Assembly: GCF_040095835.1 (NCBI RefSeq)
Contig: NZ_JBBMFT010000005.1
Location: 1-64,000 of the forward strand
Length of the DNA stretch: 64,000 nt
Direction: 5' to 3'
Source of the DNA: Flavonifractor hominis
GTDB lineage: Bacteria; Bacillota; Clostridia; Oscillospirales; Oscillospiraceae
In this document: piece by piece, positions 57,763 to 64,000 of the stretch
Layout of the letters: each line of letters starts with the position of its first letter
Numbering within the stretch: the first letter of the stretch is position 1
The notes under the pieces: model-generated
The model's input: the letters and a program-made list of their open reading frames with translations, nothing else
What the model was told of the DNA's origin: nothing
Database searches by the model: none
Position numbers and translations under genes: made by a program

Positions 57763-58526
57763 AAAGTTTGATTATCGCCTTTGCCATGTACTCCAAAATC
57801 CCCATGCCCAGGGTGGACTGGGAGAAAAAGGCCCTGTCCTGGGCCCTGTGCTTTTTCCCTCTGGTGGGGGTGGCCATCGGCCTTGTTCTGTGGGGCTGGA
57901 TGGCCCTGGCGCAGGTTCTGCACATCGGCCCCGCCCTGTTCGGAGCCGTCGCCCTGCTCATCCCCATCGCCCTCAGCGGCGGCATCCACCTGGACGGCTT
58001 CTGCGACACCTGCGACGCCCTGTCCTCCCACCAGAGCCGGGAGCGGAAGCTGGAGATTTTGAAGGACTCCCACACCGGGGCCTTTGCCATCATCTGCTGC
58101 GCGCTCTACCTGCTGGTGTTCTTCGCCCTCTGGTGCGAGGTGGAGGCGGCGGGACGGGCCGCCCTGGTGCTGACCCTGGGCCCGGTGCTGTCCCGCAGCC
58201 TGTCGGGCCTGTTTGCCGTCACCCTGCCCAACGCCCGGGGCACCGGGATGCTGGCCACCTTTACGGCACCCATGGACACGGTAAAAGCCCGCCTGGTGCT
58301 GGTGCTCTGGATAATTGTGTGCGCTGCCGTCCTGCTGGGGCTCTCCCCCGTCACCGGCGGGGCCGCCCTGCTGGGGGCGGGGCTGGCCTGCCTCTACTAC
58401 CGGGTGATGAGCGCCCGGCAGTTCGGCGGGGTCACCGGGGACCTGGCGGGCTTTTTCCTCCAGAGCTGCGAGCTGGCCATGGTGCTGGCGGTGGTGCTGG
58501 TACAGAAATTGGAGGCGGTGCTATGA
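57759..58526 (+). CDS. cobS: Adenosylcobinamide-GDP ribazoletransferase (cobalamin synthase)
   Basis: CobS joins adenosylcobinamide-GDP with alpha-ribazole (phosphate) in the membrane. The 255-residue polytopic protein has AFAMYSKIPMPRVDWEKKAL, LSGGIHLDGFCDTCDAL and HTGAFAIICCALYLLV typical of the family. The start is a TTG at 57759 overlapping the cobU stop, with GGAAGGAAGCGAAACC ahead; the next in-frame Met is well inside the conserved N-terminus. It overlaps the cobU-like gene by 4 bp (ATGA). Confidence 0.9.
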   Translation: MKSLIIAFAMYSKIPMPRVDWEKKALSWALCFFPLVGVAIGLVLWGWMALAQVLHIGPALFGAVALLIPIALSGGIHLDGFCDTCDALSSHQSRERKLEILKDSHTGAFAIICCALYLLVFFALWCEVEAAGRAALVLTLGPVLSRSLSGLFAVTLPNARGTGMLATFTAPMDTVKARLVLVLWIIVCAAVLLGLSPVTGGAALLGAGLACLYYRVMSARQFGGVTGDLAGFFLQSCELAMVLAVVLVQKLEAVL

Positions 58527-58882
58527 TCCTCATCATCGGCGGCGCGGCCCAGGGCAAACTGGACTATGTGCTGCAACAGACCGGATATTCCCCCGACCAG
58601 GTGGCCCACACCCCGGAGGAGGCCCAGACCCTGCCCATCTTTGACGGGCTGGAGCTCTGGCCCGACCTGGACGAGGAGGCGCTGCTCTCCGCCAATCCTG
58701 ACATTATCCTCATCTGCGACGAGGTGGGCTGCGGCGTGGTGCCCATGGACCCGGCCCAGCGGACCTGGCGGGAGCAGGTGGGACGGCTGTGCTGCCGCCT
58801 GGCCAAACGGGCGCAGCGGGTGGAACGCATTTTCTGCGGCCTGCCCATGACCCTGAAAGGAGATCCTTCAACATGGAACTGA
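58523..58882 (+). CDS. CobU-like protein without a normal P-loop
   Basis: The 119-residue product begins MILIIGGAAQGKLDYVLQQT, in which the GGxxSGK(S/T) ATP loop of CobU has become GGAAQGKL, lacking the usual Ser/Thr after Lys. It ends with the CobU C-terminal region (ICDEVGCGVVPMDPAQRTWR, then EQVGRLCCRLAKRAQRVERI and FCGLPMTLK). The central third of CobU is missing. It lies in the middle of the lower-ligand genes, with ATGA overlap behind cobS and a 10-bp overlap with cobC. It is recognisable as a short Clostridia CobU relative; the activity is unknown. Confidence 0.75.
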   Translation: MILIIGGAAQGKLDYVLQQTGYSPDQVAHTPEEAQTLPIFDGLELWPDLDEEALLSANPDIILICDEVGCGVVPMDPAQRTWREQVGRLCCRLAKRAQRVERIFCGLPMTLKGDPSTWN

Positions 58883-59469
58883 TCCTCATTCGGCACGGTA
58901 CCACCCAGGGCAACCTGGAAAAGCGGTTTGTGGGTACCCTGGACATGCCCCTGGCCCCCCAGGGGGAAGAACTGGCACGGAAGGTGGGACCCACCCTGCC
59001 CCGGGTGGCTCACATCTACCGTTCCCCCCTGACCCGCTGCCGCCAGACGGCCCAGCTGCTCTGGCAGGGGACGGAGATGACGGTGATCGACGAGCTGCGG
59101 GAGAGCGACTTCGGCCCCTTCGAGGGGAAAAACCACGAGGAGCTGAAGGACGACCCCCTCTATCAGGCCTGGATCGGCCAGTCCGGCGACCACCTGAACT
59201 TTGCCGCCATGCCGGTGGGGGAGACGGCCCAGCAGGTGGTGGACCGGGTATCCGTCGGCCTTGAGAAGCTGACGGCGGACGCCGCCGCCCACGGCTATGA
59301 GCGGGTGGGCGTGGTGTCCCACGGCGGCGCCCTCATGGGCCTTTTGAGCAAGTACGGCCGCCCGGTGCGGGAGTACTACGGCTGGATGTGCCCCAACTGC
59401 GGCGGCTTCCGCGTGTCGCTCGACCCCGACACCCTGGAGCTGACGGTGCTGGAGGAGTACAAGGGATGA
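58873..59469 (+). CDS. cobC: Alpha-ribazole phosphatase (histidine phosphatase family)
   Basis: The 198-residue histidine phosphatase has the catalytic RHG motif in LILIRHGTTQGNLEKRFVGT, and the second His in VVSHGGALMGLL with the proton-donor Glu region ELRESDFGPFEGK. Position in the cobalamin operon identifies it as CobC, which removes phosphate from alpha-ribazole 5'-phosphate or from adenosylcobalamin 5'-phosphate. The start at 58873 overlaps the cobU-like gene by 10 bp (AAAGGAG ahead); the stop overlaps cbiB (ATGA). Confidence 0.85.
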   Translation: MELILIRHGTTQGNLEKRFVGTLDMPLAPQGEELARKVGPTLPRVAHIYRSPLTRCRQTAQLLWQGTEMTVIDELRESDFGPFEGKNHEELKDDPLYQAWIGQSGDHLNFAAMPVGETAQQVVDRVSVGLEKLTADAAAHGYERVGVVSHGGALMGLLSKYGRPVREYYGWMCPNCGGFRVSLDPDTLELTVLEEYKG

Positions 59470-60443
59470 GCTGGGGAGTCGGTCATCTGCTGGCCTTGTT
59501 GATCGGCTTCTGCCTGGATCTGCTGCTGGGGGACCCCCACTGGGCCCCCCACCCGGTGCGGGCCATGGGGGCCCTCATCGCCGCTCTGGAAAGACTGTTG
59601 CGCAGGCTCTTTCCCAAGTCCCACGCAGGGGAGCTGGTTGGGGGCGTGGTGCTGGTGCTTTTGACGCTGTTCATCCCCACCGGTCTTACCGTGGCGCTGC
59701 TGTGGGCCTGCCGGCAGGTGAGCCCCTGGCTGGCCCTGGCGGCGGAGAGCCTGCTGAGCTATCAGCTGCTGGCCACCAAATCCCTGGCGGATGAGAGCCG
59801 CAAAGTATACGATGCCCTCAAGACCGGGGACCTGGACCAGGCCCGGTACGCCGTGTCCATGATCGTGGGCCGGGACACCGCCAGCCTGGACGAGGCGGGC
59901 GTGGCCCGTGCCGCGGTGGAGACGGTGGCGGAGAACGCCTCCGACGGCGTCATCGCCCCCCTCATCTTTCTGGCCATCGGCGGGGCTCCCCTGGGCATGT
60001 TCTACAAGGCGGCCAACACCATGGACTCCATGGTGGGCTACAAGAACGACCAATATCTCTACTTTGGCCGGGCCGCGGCCAAATGGGACGATATCTTAAA
60101 CTTCATTCCCGCCCGCATCGCCGGAGCCCTCATGTGTCTGGGGGCGGTGGCGACGGGATACGACGGCAAAAACGCCTGGCGGATCTTCCGGCGGGACCGG
60201 AAAAACCACAAGTCCCCCAACTCCGCCCACACCGAGGCCGCCTGTGCCGGCGCCCTCCAGCTCCGTCTGGCGGGACCCAACTACTACTTTGGCAAGCGGG
60301 TGGAAAAGCCCTACATTGGAGACGACCAGCGGCCCATCGAGCCGTTGGACATCCTGCGTGCGGGGCGCATCCTGTACGCCACCGCCTTTTTCGCCCTGCT
60401 TATCTTCTGCGGCGTGCCCCTTTTGGTGCTGCTGTTCCCGTAA
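59466..60443 (+). CDS. cbiB: Adenosylcobinamide-phosphate synthase
   Basis: CbiB, an integral membrane protein, attaches aminopropanol phosphate to cobyric acid. The 325-residue protein shows LLIGFCLDLLLGDPHWAPHP, MIVGRDTASLDEAGVARAAV, ETVAENASDGVIAPL and NSAHTEAACAGALQLRLAGP, all typical, and several membrane helices at the N- and C-terminus. The ATG at 59466 overlaps the cobC stop (ATGA). The next gene makes its aminopropanol substrate. Confidence 0.94.
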   Translation: MSWGVGHLLALLIGFCLDLLLGDPHWAPHPVRAMGALIAALERLLRRLFPKSHAGELVGGVVLVLLTLFIPTGLTVALLWACRQVSPWLALAAESLLSYQLLATKSLADESRKVYDALKTGDLDQARYAVSMIVGRDTASLDEAGVARAAVETVAENASDGVIAPLIFLAIGGAPLGMFYKAANTMDSMVGYKNDQYLYFGRAAAKWDDILNFIPARIAGALMCLGAVATGYDGKNAWRIFRRDRKNHKSPNSAHTEAACAGALQLRLAGPNYYFGKRVEKPYIGDDQRPIEPLDILRAGRILYATAFFALLIFCGVPLLVLLFP

Positions 60444-60457
60444 AGGAGAGACAAACC

Positions 60458-61510
60458 ATGGCTGCATACACCCACGGCGGGGACCTGCTCACCGCCCGGA
60501 GCCGTTACGGCGGGCCGGTATTGGATTTTTCCACCAATTTAAATCCCCTTGGGATGCCGGCGGAGGTACGGCAGGCCGCCGCCTCCGCCGATGGGGAGGC
60601 CTACCCCGACCCCCTGTGCCGGGTTTTGCGGCAGGCCATCGCCGCCCACGACGGGGTGGAGGCGGAGCGGATCATCTGCGGCAACGGAGCCGCCGACCTC
60701 ATCTTTCGGCTGGCCTTCGCCCTCCAGCCCCAAAAGGCGCTGCTCACCGCCCCCACCTTTTCCGAGTATGAGGGGGCCCTCACCTGCGTAGGCTGTCAGG
60801 TGGAGCGGTACGCACTGGACCGGGCCAAAAGCTTCGACCTGGACGAGGGATTTCTGGAGACCATCGTCCCCGGGACCGAGCTGGTGTTCCTCTGCACCCC
60901 CAACAACCCCACCGGGCGGCTCATTTCCACCGATTTGCTGTTGGAGATCGCCCGCAAGTGTGAGACAGTGGGGGCTGTCCTGGTGGTGGATGAGTGCTTC
61001 CTCCCCCTCTCCGACGGGGGCGGGAAGGGCCTGGCCCCTTACTTAACGGAGTTCCCCAACCTGTTCCTCCTGCGGGCCTTCACCAAGAGCTATGCCATGG
61101 CTGGGCTGCGGCTGGGCTACGGCCTGTCGGCGGATGCCGCCTTGCTGGAGCGGCTGAGCGGGTGTGCCCAGCCCTGGAGCGTGTCGGCTCCCGCCCAGGC
61201 GGCGGGAACCGCTGCCTTCACCCGCTGCCCCCACTGGCCGGAGGGGGCCCGGACCCTGGTGGTCCGGGAGCGGCTCATCCTGGCGGCGGGGCTGGGGGAG
61301 CTGGGGTGTCAGGTGGTGCCCTCCCAGGCCAACTATCTGTTGTTCCAATTGAAAAATGTACCGGATTTAAAGGAAACACTGCTCCAACGGGGCATTCTGA
61401 TCCGCTCCTGCGCCAACTACCACAACCTGGGGCCCGACTGGTACCGGGTGTGCGTACGGGACAGGGAAGAAAACCGGCGGCTGCTGGCCGCCCTGAAAGA
61501 GGTGCTGTGA
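60458..61510 (+). CDS. cobD: L-threonine-O-3-phosphate decarboxylase
   Basis: The 350-residue PLP enzyme of the aminotransferase class I/II fold makes (R)-1-amino-2-propanol O-2-phosphate for CbiB. It shows LDFSTNLNPLGMP, ICGNGAADLIFRLAFAL, TPNNPTGRL, VVDECFLPLSD and the PLP lysine in AFTKSYAMAGLRLGYGL. The operon position separates it from HisC. The ATG at 60458 follows AAAGGAGAGACAAACC, 14 bp after cbiB. The stop overlaps cbiP by one base (TGATG). Confidence 0.92.
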   Translation: MAAYTHGGDLLTARSRYGGPVLDFSTNLNPLGMPAEVRQAAASADGEAYPDPLCRVLRQAIAAHDGVEAERIICGNGAADLIFRLAFALQPQKALLTAPTFSEYEGALTCVGCQVERYALDRAKSFDLDEGFLETIVPGTELVFLCTPNNPTGRLISTDLLLEIARKCETVGAVLVVDECFLPLSDGGGKGLAPYLTEFPNLFLLRAFTKSYAMAGLRLGYGLSADAALLERLSGCAQPWSVSAPAQAAGTAAFTRCPHWPEGARTLVVRERLILAAGLGELGCQVVPSQANYLLFQLKNVPDLKETLLQRGILIRSCANYHNLGPDWYRVCVRDREENRRLLAALKEVL

Positions 61511-63006
61511 TGGCAAAGGCGATCATGCTCCAGGGTACCGCCTCCAACGCGGGCAAGTCCCTGCTCTCGGCGGGCCTGTGCCGCATCTTCAAACAGGACG
61601 GCTACAAGGTGGCCCCCTTCAAGTCCCAGAATATGGCCCTCAACTCCGCCATCACCCCGGACGGCCTGGAGATGGGCCGGGCCCAGGTGGTGCAGGCCGA
61701 GGCCGCCGGAGTGGCCCCCGACGCCCGGATGAACCCCATCCTGCTCAAGCCCACCAGCAATGTGGGTTCCCAGGTCATTGTCAACGGGGTGCCCCGGGGC
61801 ACCATGCCGGCGGGGGAGTACTTCCACTACCGCAAGACCCTCATACCCGAGGTGATGGCCGCCTATGAGTCCCTCTCGGCGGAGTACGACATCATCGTCA
61901 TCGAGGGGGCGGGCAGCCCGGCGGAGATCAACCTGAAGCAGGATGACATCGTCAACATGGGCATGGCCAAGCGGGCAAAGGCCCCGGTGCTGCTGTGCGG
62001 GGACATCGACCGAGGCGGCGTGTTCGCCTCCCTCTACGGCACGGTGAAGCTGCTGGAACCGGACGAGCAGGAGCTGATCCGCGGCTTAATTATCAACAAA
62101 TTCCGGGGCGATGTGGAAATTCTCCGCCCCGGTCTGGGCCAGCTGGAACAGCTGACCGGCAAGCCGGTGCTGGGCGTGGTGCCCATGCTGGACGTGGATG
62201 TGGACGATGAGGACTCCCTGTCCAGCCGCCTGTCCAAGAGCGGAAAAGTAGGTCTGGTGGACATCGCCGTCATCCGCCTGCCCCGGCTCAGTAATTTTAC
62301 CGACTTCAATCCCCTGGAGCGGATGGACGAGGTTACCCTCCGGTATGTGGGCAGCGTGAAAGAGCTGGGGAACCCCGACCTTATCCTCCTCCCCGGCACC
62401 AAGAACACCATGGACGACCTGCGCTGGCTACGGCAGAGCGGCCTGGAGGGGGCCATCCTGAAGCACGCCGCCCGTGGCGGCGCGGTGGTGGGCATCTGCG
62501 GCGGCTATCAGATGCTGGGCCAGACCGTCTCCGATCCCGACGGGGTGGAGAGCGGCGGCACCCTCAGGGGCCTGGGCCTGCTGCCCGCCGAGACCGTCTT
62601 CCAGGGGGAAAAGACCCGCACCCGGGTGAGCGGAACCTTTAAGGCCCCGGAGGGGATCTTTGCCGCTATGAGCGGCGTGCCCTTTGAGGGGTACGAGATC
62701 CACATGGGCCGCACGGCCAGCACCGCCCAGCCTCTGGTGGGCTTTACCGACCAGACCGGGGAGGCACACACCGACGGCCTCACCGCCGGCAACGTGTGGG
62801 GCTGCTACGTCCACGGCATCTTCGACAAGGCCGAGTGCGCCGCCGCCCTGGTGAATTGCCTGCTGCGCGCCAAGGGCCTGGACCGGCAGGCGGCCAGCGT
62901 GGACTGGCAGGCCTACGCCCAGCTGCAGTACGACAAGCTGGCGGAGGGTCTCCGGGCCAGTCTGGATATGGAACAGATTTACCGCATCCTGAACGGAGAG
63001 ATATGA
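61510..63006 (+). CDS. cbiP: Cobyric acid synthase
   Basis: CbiP/CobQ amidates the b, d, e and g side chains. The 498-residue protein has the ATPase loop MLQGTASNAGKSLLSAGLCR, FKSQNMALNSA, IEGAGSPAEINL, DIDRGGVFAS, and a C-terminal glutaminase with the nucleophile Cys in VVGICGGYQMLG and YEIHMGRT. The length is standard. It starts at the ATG at 61510 overlapping the cobD stop, and cbiC follows after 1 bp. Confidence 0.95.
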   Translation: MAKAIMLQGTASNAGKSLLSAGLCRIFKQDGYKVAPFKSQNMALNSAITPDGLEMGRAQVVQAEAAGVAPDARMNPILLKPTSNVGSQVIVNGVPRGTMPAGEYFHYRKTLIPEVMAAYESLSAEYDIIVIEGAGSPAEINLKQDDIVNMGMAKRAKAPVLLCGDIDRGGVFASLYGTVKLLEPDEQELIRGLIINKFRGDVEILRPGLGQLEQLTGKPVLGVVPMLDVDVDDEDSLSSRLSKSGKVGLVDIAVIRLPRLSNFTDFNPLERMDEVTLRYVGSVKELGNPDLILLPGTKNTMDDLRWLRQSGLEGAILKHAARGGAVVGICGGYQMLGQTVSDPDGVESGGTLRGLGLLPAETVFQGEKTRTRVSGTFKAPEGIFAAMSGVPFEGYEIHMGRTASTAQPLVGFTDQTGEAHTDGLTAGNVWGCYVHGIFDKAECAAALVNCLLRAKGLDRQAASVDWQAYAQLQYDKLAEGLRASLDMEQIYRILNGEI

Positions 63007-63007
63007 T

Positions 63008-63655
63008 ATGAAAAAGATCCAGTTACAGCGGGTGGCTCCCGCAGAGATCGAAGAGCGGAGCATGGAGATCATCACACAGGAGCTGGGGGAGCGGACCTTT
63101 CCCGCCGACCAGCTGCCGGTGATCAAGCGGGCCATCCACACCAGCGCCGACTTTGACTATGCCGACAACCTGGTGTTTTCCACCGGCGCGGTGGAAAAAG
63201 GCATCGCCGCCATCCGGGGCGGCTGCACCATCGTCACCGACACCCAGATGGCCTTCTCCGGCGTCAACAAGCGGGTGCTGGAGAAGTTCGGCGGGAAAGC
63301 GGTGTGCTTCATGTCCGACCCGGACGTGGCCGCCGAGGCCAAGGCCCGGGGGGAGACCCGCGCCACCGTGTCCATGGAGCGGGCGGCGGCGCTGCCCGGC
63401 CCCCTCATCCTGGCCATTGGCAACGCCCCTACCGCCCTGGTGCGGGCCTGCGAGCTGATCGAGGCGGGAAAGATGGCCCCTGCCCTGGTGATCGGGGTGC
63501 CGGTGGGCTTTGTCAACGTGGTGGAGAGCAAGGAGCTGCTGCTCACCATGGACACCCCCCACATCGTGGCCCGGGGCCGCAAGGGGGGCAGCAACATCGC
63601 CGCCGCCATCTGCAACGCCCTCATTTATCAGGCCAGCAACAACGCCCGGGAGTAA
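63008..63655 (+). CDS. cbiC: Cobalt-precorrin-8 methylmutase
   Basis: CbiC moves the C11 methyl to C12, giving cobyrinic acid. The 215-residue protein has the conserved RAIHTSADFDYADNLVFSTG with the catalytic His44, IVTDTQMAFSGVNKR and AIGNAPTALVRACELIEAGK, and GVPVGFVNVVESKELLL, as expected. The start at 63008 follows GGAGAGATATG. The cbiK gene follows after 13 bp. Confidence 0.95.
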   Translation: MKKIQLQRVAPAEIEERSMEIITQELGERTFPADQLPVIKRAIHTSADFDYADNLVFSTGAVEKGIAAIRGGCTIVTDTQMAFSGVNKRVLEKFGGKAVCFMSDPDVAAEAKARGETRATVSMERAAALPGPLILAIGNAPTALVRACELIEAGKMAPALVIGVPVGFVNVVESKELLLTMDTPHIVARGRKGGSNIAAAICNALIYQASNNARE

Positions 63656-63668
63656 AGGAGACAGCAAG

Positions 63669-64000
63669 ATGAGACAAAGCGCCATTCTGGCGGTGTCCTT
63701 CGGCACCAGCCACAGGGATGCTCTGGAAGAGAACATCACCCCCATCGAGGCCGATCTGGCCGCCGCTTTCCCGGAGCGCACCCTGCGCCGGGCCTTCACC
63801 AGCGGCATGATCCTGCGCAAGCTGGAGCGGGAGGGCACCCACATCGATGACGTGCCCGCCGCCCTGACGGCGCTGGCGGCGGAGGGCTGCACCGACGTGG
63901 TGATCCAGCCCACCCACATCCTCAACGGGGACGAGTACGACAAACTGGCCGCCCAGGCTGCCCCCTTCGCCGGGCGCTTTGCGCGGCTGCGCCTGGGCAG
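63669..64000 (+). CDS. cbiK: Sirohydrochlorin cobaltochelatase, N-terminal part
   Basis: The frame runs off the right edge after 110 residues. It begins MRQSAILAVSFGTSHRDALE, the CbiK N-terminal strand and loop, and contains FTSGMILRKLEREG and VIQPTHILNGDEYDKL, in which the His is near the metal site. CbiK inserts cobalt into sirohydrochlorin, the first committed step of the anaerobic route, consistent with the cbiD, cbiG and cbiK set. AAAGGAGACAGCAAG precedes the ATG at 63669. Confidence 0.9.
   Translation, partial: MRQSAILAVSFGTSHRDALEENITPIEADLAAAFPERTLRRAFTSGMILRKLEREGTHIDDVPAALTALAAEGCTDVVIQPTHILNGDEYDKLAAQAAPFAGRFARLRLG

Noticed and set aside
1..64000. CRISPR arrays, prophage blocks or complete insertion sequences
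   Set aside because: No regularly spaced direct repeats, no transposase, integrase or phage structural gene was found; the S24 repressor and the sigma-like module alone do not make a prophage.

Overview
The window comes from a high-GC, spore-forming, anaerobic member of the Firmicutes, most likely an Oscillospirales gut bacterium of the Flavonifractor/Lawsonibacter type. This is inferred from content, not from a database match: sporulation genes (spmA, spmB, ylbJ, AbrB/SpoVT proteins), anaerobic ribonucleotide reductase (nrdD, nrdG), anaerobic-route cobalamin synthesis, meso-diaminopimelate dehydrogenase, Gram-positive ribosome binding sites and many sigma-A-type promoters. Almost all of it is ordinary, densely packed chromosome. 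The only clearly foreign-looking stretch is the AT-rich 300-1350 region.

Layout. 1-216 is the end of an S-layer-homology protein. 300-1530 is a decayed island: a broken TPR/YARHG gene, a 68-bp near-palindrome and a truncated AbrB/SpoVT gene. 1633-9411 holds ddh, a class II aldolase, a DUF815 ATPase, a TraB/GumN protein, an M24 peptidase, a HAD phosphatase and rpoN. 9429-11589 has a small sigma-like/zinc-ribbon cluster, tRNA-Thr and tRNA-Tyr, and a LexA-like XRE-S24 repressor with an SOS-type box. 11632-23000 carries a zincin, tex, a coiled-coil protein, a stalk-domain surface protein, murI, a DUF1934 protein, argS and a membrane glycosyltransferase. 22991-33240 has a homocysteine methyltransferase, nrdD, RNA and other methyltransferases, nrdG, a Nudix hydrolase, trmN6-like, rsmI, abrB and spmAB. 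33291-41186 has ylbJ, a TetR regulator divergent from a degV gene, a two-component system, a lipoprotein serpin and a phosphopantetheinyl transferase. 41262-48657 has a glycolipid glycosyltransferase with a flippase-like membrane protein, glucokinase, a P-type ATPase, a GNAT enzyme and an XRE membrane regulator.

48693-64000 is one long cobalamin operon running off the right edge. A promoter and a B12 riboswitch with a terminator control cbiD-cbiF-cbiG-cbiH-cbiJ-cbiET-cbiA, then cobT-cobU-cobS-cobU-like-cobC-cbiB-cobD-cbiP-cbiC-cbiK. Most junctions are 1-4 bp start/stop overlaps. Together they build the corrin ring by the early-cobalt route, amidate it, add aminopropanol and assemble the lower ligand. 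cbiL, the sirohydrochlorin enzymes and the adenosyltransferase are not in the window.

The most unusual non-coding signal is a compact set of six hairpins between cbiA and cobT (55911-56078). The last three are enclosed by a 13-nt outer helix, giving a predicted four-way junction next to the cobT ribosome binding site. Other leads are an SOS box ahead of the XRE-S24 repressor, a -35 element lodged inside a terminator hairpin, TTAAGAA repeats shared by two loci, and a degenerate second CobU.
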